From Cryomorpha sp963836915 (GTDB taxonomy: Bacteria; Bacteroidota; Bacteroidia; Flavobacteriales_D; Cryomorphaceae), in NCBI GenBank assembly GCA_963836915.1, contig CAWILH010000002.1, positions 1,426,001-1,490,000 on the forward strand: a stretch of 64,000 nucleotides of DNA. The letters run 5' to 3'. The notes under the pieces were generated by a model that was not told the DNA's origin, did not search any database, and saw nothing but the letters and a program-made list of their open reading frames with translations. Both the position numbers and the translations under genes were made by a program. Numbering within the stretch: the first letter of the stretch is position 1; each line of letters opens with the position of its first letter. This document shows, piece after piece, positions 8,945 through 18,494 of this stretch.

Positions 8945-9166
8945 CTATTGAGAAAGGAATTTAAGACAAAATAAATCGAAATTTAGCATCCGGTTTCTGT
9001 TAAGGCTTGATGTCTTCGGAGCATTGCTATCAGCACTATTATTCTTGGCCTGCCTACTGCCTTTTGAAGCGTATTTTGGAATGTTAGCAACAGTACCAGT
9101 AGTACCAGTCTTGGCCTGTACGGCGCTTTGCTTCTTTTTTTGACCTTTCTTCGGCAGTATCTTCAT
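8945..9166 (-). CDS. Small basic low-complexity protein, hypothetical
   Basis: A 73-residue frame with an ATG start and a very basic beginning, MKILPKKGQKKKQSAVQAK, followed by a Ser/Asn/Gly/Ala-rich stretch. No domain or signal peptide is recognised. It is plausible as a real small protein because short basic proteins of this style occur in Bacteroidota, but composition is the only evidence and it may be a chance frame. Confidence 0.35.
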   Translation of the reverse strand: MKILPKKGQKKKQSAVQAKTGTTGTVANIPKYASKGSRQAKNNSADSNAPKTSSLNRNRMLNFDLFCLKFLSQ

Positions 9167-9408
9167 ACGTTTAAATTGGCATCCATTTCTGGCCGTGCTG
9201 ATTGATCAAAAAGCTGCTACGCACTGGCTTCTCTGGCTTTGGTCTCTGCGCATTTCGAGTCGCTCACCGCGCTTGGGCTTATTTTCTTTTGATCGAAGCC
9301 CTTAATATTGCCGTGCTCTTAACCCTGAAAAGCAAGAGCTACAGGGGGGGCTCTAGGTATAAACCTGGCAACCTAGAGCATCCATGAGATGCCAAGAAAG
9401 TGGCCTGT

Positions 9409-9984
9409 TCAGCAATTGAGCCTTTCTGAGATAATCTTGGACAGAACTGGTACCACCCCTTCTTCAAACCACGGATTTCGCTTTCGCCAAACATTATTGA
9501 GCGGTGAAGGATGGGGCAGCGGAAAATATTTCGGAAGGTAGTAGTCATAATTCTGTACCGTCTCGGTCAATGTCTTCTTCACGCTAGAACCCAAGTATGC
9601 CCGCTGGGCATATTGCCCGATGAGCAAAACGAGCGGCTCTCCTTGAATTTCTGACAAGATGCGATCGTGCCAGATCGGCGCACACTCCGGGCGTGGCGGG
9701 AGATCGCCGCTCTTCGCCTTACCGGGATAGCAAAATCCCATTGGCATCACAGCAAAATTTCCGGGTCGGTAAAAGCATTCTTCATCCACTGCCAACCATT
9801 GGCGCAGGGTATTGCCGCTTTGATCCTTCCAAGCAATGCCAGAACGGTGCACCACGCGGCCGGGAGCTTGGCTGATCAAGATGATTTTTGAATTTTGATG
9901 CGCCGATACGATCGGGTTAGCGCCCAATGGCAATACCGACTCGCAGATACGACAGGAACGCGCTTCGGCCAATAGTTCTTTCAC
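9409..9984 (-). CDS. Uracil-DNA glycosylase family protein
   Basis: A 191-residue protein of the UDG superfamily, which removes uracil from DNA in base-excision repair. It begins with a CRIC motif (residues 12-15, two Cys), followed by ILISQAPGRVVHRSG, equivalent to the family motif 1 (G-Q-A-P-G). Late in the chain comes PLPHPSPLNNVWRKRNPWF, the motif 2 HPSP loop that grips DNA. The start is GTG at 9984, because an in-frame stop lies two codons upstream. Fe-S clustering as in families 4 and 5 is not clearly supported: only the N-terminal Cys pair is seen. Confidence 0.85.
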   Translation of the reverse strand: MKELLAEARSCRICESVLPLGANPIVSAHQNSKIILISQAPGRVVHRSGIAWKDQSGNTLRQWLAVDEECFYRPGNFAVMPMGFCYPGKAKSGDLPPRPECAPIWHDRILSEIQGEPLVLLIGQYAQRAYLGSSVKKTLTETVQNYDYYLPKYFPLPHPSPLNNVWRKRNPWFEEGVVPVLSKIISERLNC

Positions 9985-10119
9985 GGATCAAAGTTCTTAA
10001 AATTTAAAGATTGAACGTTTGAGAAGGAAGCCCCGATGACCTGCAATGGAGCAGATTAAGAAATGCTGCCTTCACATTATCTGCTAAGTTTGTGCCATGC
10101 CGAAAAGACCAGCCAAACG

Positions 10120-11610
10120 ATGAAAAGCAAATCCTTCATCGGCGCACTCTTTATATTAATGACCCTGTTCAATATGCTGCCCATTTTTGGAGTGGGCTAT
10201 TTTTTTACAGGCGATGGCCCCGTGCACATTTACAATGCATCGCTCATCAATGAGATAGCGCTGCATGGCAATGAAAAAATAGGGATTTTTTTCAAAATCC
10301 GCTCCTGGCTCTTGCCAAATATTGGCGCCCATGCCCTACTCAGCGTCTTGCTGCTCGGTTTTAAACCTGCGATGTCGTCGAAATTACTCTGTGCACTCTG
10401 TGTTTTATTGATCCCACTCGGATTTCGATCCATTCTTATCCAAGAAAAAGATGAAATGGGATGGGGTATATTTTTTGTTTTTATGTTGCTCCATCACTTC
10501 TGCTTTTATATTGGCTTCATGGGTTTCAGCATGGCCATGGGACTTATGCTTTTTACAATTTCAGCATATCTTAAATACGGTCGGGATCAAAAGAAGAGAA
10601 GTGCATTGTTTACTGGCTTGCTGGCATTGGTCACCGCCTTTTTTCACATGGTACCTGCCATCTTTGCCCTGCTATATTTCTTCATAAGTGAAACTCCGAG
10701 ACTGCGAAAGAAAAGGTTCGACGGAATTTTGGTCGCCTTCTGCTTGCCGACCGTCTTTGTGATAGCTTTCTTCCTGCTGGCAAATTTATCCCACGACCCT
10801 TGGGAGCCCAAGGTTTTTCTCGACTCACTGCTGCATTTGATTTCCTTGCAAGCCTTGATCGCTTATAGTCCCGAACAGAAATTACCGCTGCTGCTTTCCT
10901 TTCTCCTCCTGCTTGTTTCTATTTTGATGTCGCGTACCAGACTGGTACATGGCTCGTCCTTTCTCATCTTGGCGGGAGCCTTATTGATGTTCTATTTTAT
11001 CCTTCCGGAAAATCTCGCGAGCGGTGGCTTCATCCCGGTCAGAATGTCGCTCGGCCTTTTTTTCTTCATAGTGCTTTGGGCAATGCTCAATCTAAAAAAA
11101 TCGGCCTATCTTATATTTTTCAGCCTTGCGGCCATAACACTCAATATTTGGCAAGTGCTGTATAATTTTAATGTCCAGAAATACCTGAGTTTGGAAGTGG
11201 AACGTGTTTTGGAAGCGATGCCCTACCTAGAAGCCAACTCCGCAGTGGCCACACTGACTTATTCTGACCACTGGCTCCATTATAATCTTGCATCGGTACT
11301 CGGGGCAGAAAAACCGATCGTATTAATGGATAATTACGAAGCTTCCGAACCCCACTTTCCGGTGATGTGGAAGGAAGGAATGGAGCCGGATGGAAGACTT
11401 GACTATTTCGGCTCTACACGCCGACCGCCCTTCGCACTCCAACCTTACGAACGTGAGACGGGTCATGAGATAGACTTCGTGGTACGGATAGCCTACCGGG
11501 ATGAATTCGGCAGAGAAGAGCCAACTCTTAGCGTCAATCAATTGCTGGACAGTGCTTTTACGAAAATAACAGCGCTGGAATATGTAGAAGTTTGGAAGCG
11601 AAAAGAATAA
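10120..11610 (+). CDS. Polytopic membrane protein, GT-C glycosyltransferase-like, function unknown
   Basis: A roughly 496-residue protein with about ten to twelve hydrophobic helices and a soluble C-terminal tail of about 130 residues. After the first helix comes FTGDGPVHIYNA, an acidic first outer loop of the type that carries the catalytic Asp in GT-C fold glycosyltransferases. This is an inference; no specific family is recognised. TAAGTTTG at 10085-10092, a -7-like element, lies 27 bases before ATG 10120 and argues for that start over the ATG at 10063. It is a single gene flanked by unrelated genes. Confidence 0.6.
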   Translation: MKSKSFIGALFILMTLFNMLPIFGVGYFFTGDGPVHIYNASLINEIALHGNEKIGIFFKIRSWLLPNIGAHALLSVLLLGFKPAMSSKLLCALCVLLIPLGFRSILIQEKDEMGWGIFFVFMLLHHFCFYIGFMGFSMAMGLMLFTISAYLKYGRDQKKRSALFTGLLALVTAFFHMVPAIFALLYFFISETPRLRKKRFDGILVAFCLPTVFVIAFFLLANLSHDPWEPKVFLDSLLHLISLQALIAYSPEQKLPLLLSFLLLLVSILMSRTRLVHGSSFLILAGALLMFYFILPENLASGGFIPVRMSLGLFFFIVLWAMLNLKKSAYLIFFSLAAITLNIWQVLYNFNVQKYLSLEVERVLEAMPYLEANSAVATLTYSDHWLHYNLASVLGAEKPIVLMDNYEASEPHFPVMWKEGMEPDGRLDYFGSTRRPPFALQPYERETGHEIDFVVRIAYRDEFGREEPTLSVNQLLDSAFTKITALEYVEVWKRKE

Positions 11611-11800
11611 ATACCGCTCCAGTGCTTGGGGATTACCAAAATAATTCGGCCAAAATTCAATCGATTTAGTCAAGGGTGATAAGTGAAAATAGAATTCTTA
11701 AATCCTATTAAAATTGAAATGGAGCAGAGACCAGTCCAATCAATATTACGACCTTTGGACTGATAGCAGATCGCATTAAATTTTAGAACAATAGCTTACC

Positions 11801-13651
11801 ATGTCGGAAACCGAAGCTCCAAGAACCGTTCAATTGCCCGTAGAAGATTTTTTCAGAAATCCCGAAATGGCTGAATTTCAAATTTCGCCGAACGGCACAC
11901 ATTATTCCTATAAAGCTCCTTGGAAAAACAGGTTGAATATTTTCGTAAAGCCGATCGATGGTGATGAAGCCTTGCGCATCACTTCTCAGACCGATCGGGA
12001 CATCCCCGGCCATTTTTGGAAAAGCAACGAGCGAATCATCTATCTCAAGGATGACGATGGAGATGAAAACTGGTATCTGGTAGCGGTAGATGCCACCGGT
12101 GAGAATCTTAAAGAACTTACGCGTGCTGCCGATGTGCGCACCGAAATAATAGATGATCTTGAAGACGATCCCACATCTATAATCGTAGGGCTCAATGAGC
12201 GCAATCCACAGGTTTTTGATGCCTACCGGCTCAATGTGATTACCGGCGAGAAAGAGATGATAGCCGAAAACCCAGGAAATATAACAAGCTGGATGACCGA
12301 TCATAAGGGTGCGTTGCGCGTGGCCATGACCAGCGATGGGGTAAATAATTCATTGCTCTACCGCGATGATGAAAGTGATGAATTCCGAACGGTGCTCACC
12401 ACTAATTTTAAAGAAAGTCTGGCACCGAAATTTTTCACTTTTGATAATAAAATGCTTTATGCGAGCAGCAATTTGGGCAGGGATAAATCGGCCATAATCA
12501 TCTTCGATCCGGCTACAGGGCAAGAAGTGGAAGAGCTCTATTCACATGAAAACTACGATGTAGAAGGTCTGAGCTATAGCCGTAAAGAGAAGAAACTTAT
12601 CGCCGCTTCTTACACTGGAATGAAGCAGGAGCGGCACTTTTTCGATGCGTCTTACGCGGCGATGTTTGCGATGATAGAAGCGGAGCTGCCTGCTATGGAA
12701 GTTTCGCTCACATCATCTACCGATGCCGAAGACCGCTTTGTGGTGCGCACCTATAGTGACCGTTCGCTGGGAGAATACTACATCTACGATCGCACGAAAA
12801 AATCGCTAACGAATATTGGAAATCCGAGCCCTTGGATACGGGCTGGAGAAATGGCTTTCATGCATCCCATCACTTATGAGGCGCGCGATGGCAAAAAGAT
12901 AGAAGGATATCTCACCCTACCGGCCGGCACGGCATTGGATCAAGCGAAGCAGCTACCCGTAGTGGTAAACCCGCATGGTGGGCCGTGGGCACGCGATGGA
13001 TGGGGCTTCAATCCCGAAGGCCAGTTTTTGGCCAATAGGGGTTTTGCGGTGCTTCAGGTCAACTTTAGGGGGTCGACCGGTTTTGGAAGGGAGTTTTGGG
13101 AGTCTAGCTTCCGCCAATGGGGACGCACGATGCAAGATGATATCACCGATGGGGTGCAATGGCTCATCGAAAAAGGGATAGCCGATAAAAACCGGATTGC
13201 CATATACGGAGCAAGCTACGGCGGCTATGCCGTACTGGCCGGAATGGCTTTCACTCCCGACCTTTACGCCTGTGGCATCGATTACGTCGGCGTATCAAAC
13301 CTGTTCAGCTTCATGGGAACCATCCCACCCTATTGGGAACCTTTTAAGCTGATGATGTATGAGATGGTGGGCAACCCGGAAGATGAAGCCGATGCCGAAA
13401 TGCTTCGTGCAGCATCGCCAGTGTTTCATGCCGATAAGATCAAGAGTCCGTTGTTTATAGCCCAAGGCGCCAAAGACCCCCGCGTGAATATCGCCGAAAG
13501 TGACCAGATGGTAGATGCGATGAGAACGCGAAGCGTCGAAGTAGAATATATGGTGAAAGAAAATGAAGGCCATGGCTTTCACAATGAAGAAAACCGCTTC
13601 GATTTTTACCGCGCTATGGAAGGTTTTTTGAAAAAGCATATCGGTGGCTGA
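11801..13651 (+). CDS. S9-family prolyl oligopeptidase / acylaminoacyl-peptidase-like protein
   Basis: The 616-residue protein has an N-terminal beta-propeller (about residues 20-340) and a C-terminal alpha/beta hydrolase domain. The catalytic triad is clear: Ser472 in YGASYGGY, Asp559 in QGAKDPRVN and His591 in NEGHGF. The oxyanion region NPHGGPWARD is also present. No signal peptide is visible, so it is probably cytoplasmic and trims peptides. ATG 11801 is the only sensible start. The gene is intact. Confidence 0.93.
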   Translation: MSETEAPRTVQLPVEDFFRNPEMAEFQISPNGTHYSYKAPWKNRLNIFVKPIDGDEALRITSQTDRDIPGHFWKSNERIIYLKDDDGDENWYLVAVDATGENLKELTRAADVRTEIIDDLEDDPTSIIVGLNERNPQVFDAYRLNVITGEKEMIAENPGNITSWMTDHKGALRVAMTSDGVNNSLLYRDDESDEFRTVLTTNFKESLAPKFFTFDNKMLYASSNLGRDKSAIIIFDPATGQEVEELYSHENYDVEGLSYSRKEKKLIAASYTGMKQERHFFDASYAAMFAMIEAELPAMEVSLTSSTDAEDRFVVRTYSDRSLGEYYIYDRTKKSLTNIGNPSPWIRAGEMAFMHPITYEARDGKKIEGYLTLPAGTALDQAKQLPVVVNPHGGPWARDGWGFNPEGQFLANRGFAVLQVNFRGSTGFGREFWESSFRQWGRTMQDDITDGVQWLIEKGIADKNRIAIYGASYGGYAVLAGMAFTPDLYACGIDYVGVSNLFSFMGTIPPYWEPFKLMMYEMVGNPEDEADAEMLRAASPVFHADKIKSPLFIAQGAKDPRVNIAESDQMVDAMRTRSVEVEYMVKENEGHGFHNEENRFDFYRAMEGFLKKHIGG

Positions 13652-13753
13652 TCTACTATGCCAATTCAGGTGAGCAGTTTCCAAATTTGAAGCGCATTCC
13701 AAGTCGAACAAAGGTCAAAAAACAGCGAAATTCGTATTCAATAGATTAATTAG

Positions 13754-13787
13754 AGTCTGTCAAAACAGTCGGGTGGCTGGATCAAAG
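13754..13787 (+). repeat. Solo left end related to the MITE at 8658
   Basis: These 34 bases match 8658-8691 at 32 positions, starting with AGTCTGTCAAAACAGTCGGG. The similarity stops after ATCAAAG, and no matching right end or target duplication was found nearby, so it is a truncated or diverged copy. Confidence 0.65.
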
Positions 13788-13914
13788 CGAAGAAATCGTT
13801 TCAATTCTGACCAAGGGCAATGGACTGTCTTCAAACGAGATATATTTTAAAATTCAATGAAAGAAAAGCTTTTCAACAGAGAGATCAAAGCTGAAAATCC
13901 AAATCAAATGACCT

Positions 13915-14262
13915 TCAGGAAATAAGCCCGATCGCTTCTTTCAAAAGCCCATCGATGATGTCAACGGGCAGATCGGCGTTTGGGTCGACCCGGAAAATCT
14001 TCATTTTCTTCCTATCGCCAAGCTCCAGCAATGGGTGATCCATTTTATTGCCTTCCACGAATAAAATATACGGTTCCTGAGTTTTTTTGACAATTGACAA
14101 GTAGCAGAACGCCTTCTTACCAACCATGAAGCAGGGGATTCCATATTTGAGTGCTTCGAGAACGTCCGTCTCTTGATCCTTTATTATTTGGCGCAAAGCC
14201 AACAGGCATCCTTGAAAAGGCTCGGGTTTGGATAAGTAAAAGGTGTTTAAAGAAAGTACCAT
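13915..14262 (-). CDS. DUF1801 domain protein
   Basis: A 115-residue protein with the DUF1801 (YdhG-like) pattern: KPEPFQGCLLALRQII, EALKYGIPCF, FCYLSIVKKTQEPYILFVEG and KIFRVDPNADLP. Length and motif order fit the family over its full extent. Its fold resembles frataxin-like iron chaperones, but a function has not been established for this subgroup. No signal peptide. It is a single gene with an ATG start. Confidence 0.85.
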   Translation of the reverse strand: MVLSLNTFYLSKPEPFQGCLLALRQIIKDQETDVLEALKYGIPCFMVGKKAFCYLSIVKKTQEPYILFVEGNKMDHPLLELGDRKKMKIFRVDPNADLPVDIIDGLLKEAIGLIS

Positions 14263-14312
14263 TCAGGGGTGATCAAGACCACGGCGAAAATAGGGATTTC
14301 GGCAATTGGATT

Positions 14313-16838
14313 TTAGCCTTCTACCTTGCGCAGTATCTCCAAAGGCGATTTCCGTACCACTTCCCTGCTATTGCTCAAACCAATGATTACGGTGAGAAAG
14401 GTGATAAGGCCATATACGGCAAGGAGCATCCAAAGATTTGGCGAAAGCACGGTATCAAAACTCAGCCATGCCACCAGCCATCCCGCGATGAGCGCAATGG
14501 CAATTCCCGAAAGGGCGGCCAAGCTGCCCAATAAAAAATACTCCAATGTATTGATTTTTAAAATGTGGTGACGCAATGCACCGAGCGTACGGAGCAATAC
14601 GCTCTCTTGTACCCGCTGGTATTTGCTGATGAGCACTGAGCCGATCAAAACCAAGATACCCGTAAAAATGCTGAAGAAGGCCATAAATTGAATGACAAAA
14701 GAAACTTTGGCCAGCACTTCATCTACCGTATTTAGCACGAGCTCCAGGTCGATGATCGAAATATTGGGAAAAGTCGATACCACTTGGCTTTGAAATCCCG
14801 CCGACTGATCTGTCGATTCAAAGCGGGTGAGCAGGACGTGAAATTTTGGGGCTTCTTCTAGAACCCCTTCGGGAAACATCACCAAGAAATTGGTCGTAAT
14901 GCGCTGCCAGTCGATCTTCCGGACACTGCCCACATAGGTTTTCATCAAGGCGCCCTGTACGTTGAACTCCAGCTCATCGCCAAGGCCAACGCCGATATCT
15001 TCGGCCATACCTTCTTCTATCGAGATAAAAATACTGTCGCCCGAATTCATGACAGCACCGCTCCACCTGCCGGAAACCAAGGTCTCAGAATCGGATAAGG
15101 TGTCGCGATAGCTCACGCGGTACTCTCTATTGAGCCAGCGCTCATTGATTTTTTGAGTGCTATCGGCTCTTATACTTTCAACGCTCCTGCCTTCTAAACT
15201 TTGCAGACGCATGGTCACGATGGGCACTTCACTCATGGTGGGAAGATCATTGGCGAGCAGTAGGCTTTTGAGCGAATCTACCTGACTCGTTTGTACATCA
15301 AAAAGCACCATATTCGGTCGGCTCTCTGGTGCTGCAGAAAACTTTAGCTTATTTACCAAGAGTTCTTGGCTTATAAGCAAGGTCGCTATCAGGGCGGTGC
15401 CTAGACCGATCGTCACGACCAGTATAAGCGTTTGATTATTGGGGCGGTAGAGATTGGCCAAACTTTGGCGCAGCACAAAAGAACTGCCCGATGGAAAATA
15501 GCGCCGCACGAGCCAAATAATGGCTTGAGACATTCCGGCCAGCATGCCGAAAGCTACCAAGAGCCCTGTCGAAAAGATCAATGCCCGAGTGATACTGTCG
15601 AGCTGGAGCCATGAAAACCACAGGATAAAAAGGAGAATCAACGCATAGATGATGTAACGTGACCTATCGGTTTCTGGACGTTCGAAGGAAGCGCGAATGG
15701 CCTTTAATGGAGAGACGCGCCGCACGCGGAGCAGCGGGAAAAGCGAAAAAAGCAAAGCCGCCAAAACACCGATAGCGATGCCTTGCAAAATGGCGTTCCA
15801 GCTTATGCTTATGGCCACATCAAAAGGAAGGAAATCGGCAAAGAGCAAGGGAAGATAAAGCTGAATGAAGGCTCCCAACGCTGCACCCACAGCCGAACCA
15901 ATCAATCCCATGCCCAACACCTGAATGAGATATACCGACATAGCTTCAAGTCCCGAAGCGCCCAGACAGCGGAGTACCGCAATAGACTGTACCTTTTCTT
16001 TTAGATAGACATTTACAGATCCGGCGACACCTACGCAGCCTAATATAAGCGCGACAAAAGCTGTGAGATTGAGAAAACCAGTAAGATCGGAATACGCATC
16101 GCCGACGCTTTTCTTTCGCTCTCCTACATCATCGATATCCAGCTCATATTTCTCTAACCAGCTTTTTAGTGACTCCAGTTCCTTAAGGGTAAAATTTTCG
16201 GGAAACCGGGCATAAATTTTATAGTTCATCCGGCTTCCGAGCTGTGATAAGCCCGTCTCGGGCATTAACCGAAGTGGGATAAACACGGGCGGGGCTACGG
16301 TGGTACCGATGGCAGAGCGGCCGGGCACCTTGATCACTTTTGTGGCAATCGGAAAATTGAGCTTCCCGACTTTCACCGTATCACCGGGAGTGGCTTCAAA
16401 TTGCAGCATAAGGGTTTGGTCGGCAAGGGCTACCTTCGCTTGGTTCCAGTTAGTTTCTTCCAGCGCGGGCTCGGTCTCCAAAGCCCCATAAAATGGGAAA
16501 TTGCCTTCTACCGCTCGGATATTGACCAGTCTGGTTCCCCCATTTTTAGGAAAATAGGCCATCGAAGCGAAAGAAATCTCTTCGGCCAGTTCAAATTCGA
16601 GCGAGTCGAACCGCTCTCGCACCGCATCATCTATGCCCGTGCGACTGCTTACTTCAAGGTCGGCACCGAGTAGCTCTTTGGCTTCGCCATCTATCTGTGT
16701 ACTTAGGTTTTCACCAAAAGAATTAATAGCCACTAAGGCAGCAATTCCGAGCACTATACTGCTCATAAAAAGCATGAGCTTTCCAAGGTTTTTACGGCTG
16801 TCGCGCCAAGCCATTTTAAGAAGCCAGAGAAAATCCAT
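14313..16838 (-). CDS. FtsX-like ABC transporter permease (YbbP type)
   Basis: An 841-residue permease with an N-terminal helix, a large periplasmic domain, three helices (about residues 250-380), a second central helix cluster (about 400-490), another periplasmic domain, and a last trio of helices near the C-terminus. This doubled FtsX arrangement is that of YbbP. RRVSPLKAIRASFERPE and RKSPLEILRKVEG are the cytoplasmic coupling segments after the FtsX domains. It follows its ATPase gene (16869-17568) with a 30-base gap. The TesA-like esterase is divergent, as in the tesA-ybbA-ybbP neighbourhood known in E. coli. Confidence 0.88.
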   Translation of the reverse strand: MDFLWLLKMAWRDSRKNLGKLMLFMSSIVLGIAALVAINSFGENLSTQIDGEAKELLGADLEVSSRTGIDDAVRERFDSLEFELAEEISFASMAYFPKNGGTRLVNIRAVEGNFPFYGALETEPALEETNWNQAKVALADQTLMLQFEATPGDTVKVGKLNFPIATKVIKVPGRSAIGTTVAPPVFIPLRLMPETGLSQLGSRMNYKIYARFPENFTLKELESLKSWLEKYELDIDDVGERKKSVGDAYSDLTGFLNLTAFVALILGCVGVAGSVNVYLKEKVQSIAVLRCLGASGLEAMSVYLIQVLGMGLIGSAVGAALGAFIQLYLPLLFADFLPFDVAISISWNAILQGIAIGVLAALLFSLFPLLRVRRVSPLKAIRASFERPETDRSRYIIYALILLFILWFSWLQLDSITRALIFSTGLLVAFGMLAGMSQAIIWLVRRYFPSGSSFVLRQSLANLYRPNNQTLILVVTIGLGTALIATLLISQELLVNKLKFSAAPESRPNMVLFDVQTSQVDSLKSLLLANDLPTMSEVPIVTMRLQSLEGRSVESIRADSTQKINERWLNREYRVSYRDTLSDSETLVSGRWSGAVMNSGDSIFISIEEGMAEDIGVGLGDELEFNVQGALMKTYVGSVRKIDWQRITTNFLVMFPEGVLEEAPKFHVLLTRFESTDQSAGFQSQVVSTFPNISIIDLELVLNTVDEVLAKVSFVIQFMAFFSIFTGILVLIGSVLISKYQRVQESVLLRTLGALRHHILKINTLEYFLLGSLAALSGIAIALIAGWLVAWLSFDTVLSPNLWMLLAVYGLITFLTVIIGLSNSREVVRKSPLEILRKVEG

Positions 16839-16868
16839 AGAACCGGAATGAGAATTGAAAAAATTGGA

Positions 16869-17568
16869 TTAGGCGTGCGACAAGACCTTCCGGTCAGAAA
16901 ATAATTTACCGCCTTTCATAGAGAGCACGCGATCGGTTTTTTGAGCCAGTTCGGTATCGTGGGTTACCAATATTAAGGTGGTGCCGGCATCTCGGTTGAG
17001 CTCAAAGATAAGCCGCTCTATGGTGGCGCCGGTCTCTCCATCCAGATTGCCTGTGGGCTCATCGGCAAAGAGCAAATCGGGGGCGTTGGCGAAAGCGCGG
17101 GCTATAGAGACCCGCTGCTGTTCGCCGCCGCTCAGCTGCGCGGGGTAATGCTTTATACGGTCTTGGAGCCCTACCCTTTCGAGCAGTTCGGTGGCTTTGG
17201 CCCCAGCATCTTTTGATTTTTGAAGTTCAAGCGGGATCATTACATTTTCTAAAGCCGTAAGTGTGGGCATAAGATTAAAATTCTGAAAAATAAAGCCCAC
17301 GTGCGTATTGCGCACCCGCGCTTTGGCATCTTCATCGAGCGTGTCGAGCTTTATTCCCGCCAGGCTCACCGAGCCGCTGCTTGGTCTATCAAGACCTGCA
17401 CATAGCCCCAGCAGGGTCGTCTTGCCGCTGCCCGACGAGACCTACGATGGCACAGCTCGAACCGCGCTCTACTTCGAAGCTTACAGAATCGAGCACGGTA
17501 AGGGCGCGATCGCCATTCCGGTATGTTTTGGTAAGGTTCAAAATTTTGAGAATAGCTTCCTGAGCCAT
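16869..17568 (-). CDS. ABC transporter ATPase, YbbA/LolD type (frame broken near 17436)
   Basis: This is the ATP-binding partner of the FtsX-like permease. The first frame holds LTKTYRNGDRALTVL and runs into the Walker A region; the second holds the Q-loop (GFIFQNFNL), the signature LSGGEQQRVSIARA, Walker B LLFADEPTG and the H-loop VTHD. The break falls inside Walker A: removing one base near 17436 restores GLSGSGKTTLLGL and a 233-residue protein, the normal length. The start is ATG 17568. A sequencing error is the likeliest cause, since everything else is conserved. Confidence 0.9.
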
Positions 17569-17656
17569 ATTGAAGGGTATACGTGTTGATTTTAAAAATG
17601 AAGTACCTTTAAAACCAAAGTGCTCCAAAGATGTTGCAACCGAAAAGAACAAGTCC

Positions 17657-18364
17657 ATGCTAAGCCTTCATTTTAACAAGTTTACACAGTTCGTAATTAG
17701 TTTCTTAGCGGTAATAGCAGTTGGCTGCAGCGAATCCCAAAACACGCAAAGCGACCAAGAAACTACCAGGAACACCGCACAAGTAGAACCAGTCTTTGAA
17801 GCTAAAAAGAAAATCATCCTTTTTTTTGGCAATAGCCTTACCGCCGGTTATGGGGTTGACGCCAATGAGTCTTTCCCATCGCTCATTCAGGCGCGCATCG
17901 ATTCTCTTGCCCTTCCATATATGGTGGTGAATGCAGGTGTGAGCGGGGAGACCACCGCCACAGGCCTGAGCAGGATCGATTGGGTGCTCGATAAGCAGCG
18001 TGTAGACATTTTTATTCTTGAGCTTGGCGCCAATGATGGCCTGCGCGGACTGCCGCCAGAGCAGACTCAGGCCAACTTGGAAGCCATGATCGAAAAGGTG
18101 CGCATGGCCTATCCAAACGCTAAGATAATACTGGCCGGGATGATGGTACCGCCCAGCATGGGGCAAGATTATAGCGCCAGGTACAACCCGATCTATCCAG
18201 CTATTGCCAAGGATATGGATGTGGCTCTGATCCCTTTCCTGCTCGAAGATGTGGGCGGTATCGACTCTCTAAATCAGGGCGATGGAATCCACCCCAATCC
18301 CGCCGGGGCGAGAATAGTAGCCGAAAATGTATGGGAAGTTTTGCAGGGAATACTCCTAGACTGA
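17657..18364 (+). CDS. tesA: SGNH/GDSL arylesterase (TesA-like), lipoprotein
   Basis: A 235-residue lysophospholipase/arylesterase-type hydrolase. The start ATG 17657 gives a lipoprotein signal (hydrophobic run ending AVGC). Block I reads FFGNSLTAGYG, with Asn where classical GDSL enzymes have Asp; the Ser nucleophile is kept. Block III is LGANDGLRG, and block V is DGIHPNPAG with the catalytic Asp and His. It is divergent from the YbbA/YbbP-type pair with 88 bases between the starts, the same association as tesA-ybbAP elsewhere. A bidirectional terminator follows at 18442. Confidence 0.9.
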   Translation: MLSLHFNKFTQFVISFLAVIAVGCSESQNTQSDQETTRNTAQVEPVFEAKKKIILFFGNSLTAGYGVDANESFPSLIQARIDSLALPYMVVNAGVSGETTATGLSRIDWVLDKQRVDIFILELGANDGLRGLPPEQTQANLEAMIEKVRMAYPNAKIILAGMMVPPSMGQDYSARYNPIYPAIAKDMDVALIPFLLEDVGGIDSLNQGDGIHPNPAGARIVAENVWEVLQGILLD

Positions 18365-18441
18365 GCAATGCCGTGTTGGCGTTGCTGAAAATTCCGATAA
18401 CACCTCTTTTCGCGTTTAACGGCATTTCAGATTTTAAGGAC

Positions 18442-18469
18442 AAAAACGGTCTACTTTGGAACCGTTTTT
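18442..18469. terminator. Terminator between convergent genes
   Basis: AAAAACGGT (18442-18450) pairs perfectly with ACCGTTTTT (18461-18469) across a 10-base loop. A- and T-rich flanks on the two sides allow it to act in both directions between the esterase gene and the convergent T9SS protein gene. Confidence 0.75.
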
Positions 18470-18494
18470 ATCCTAGCTGATCAAAATGCCGGTT

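Noticed and set aside
9202..9387. 61-residue plus-strand frame with a hydrophobic patch
   Set aside because: It has a TTG start, crosses into low-complexity sequence and lacks any promoter or family resemblance.
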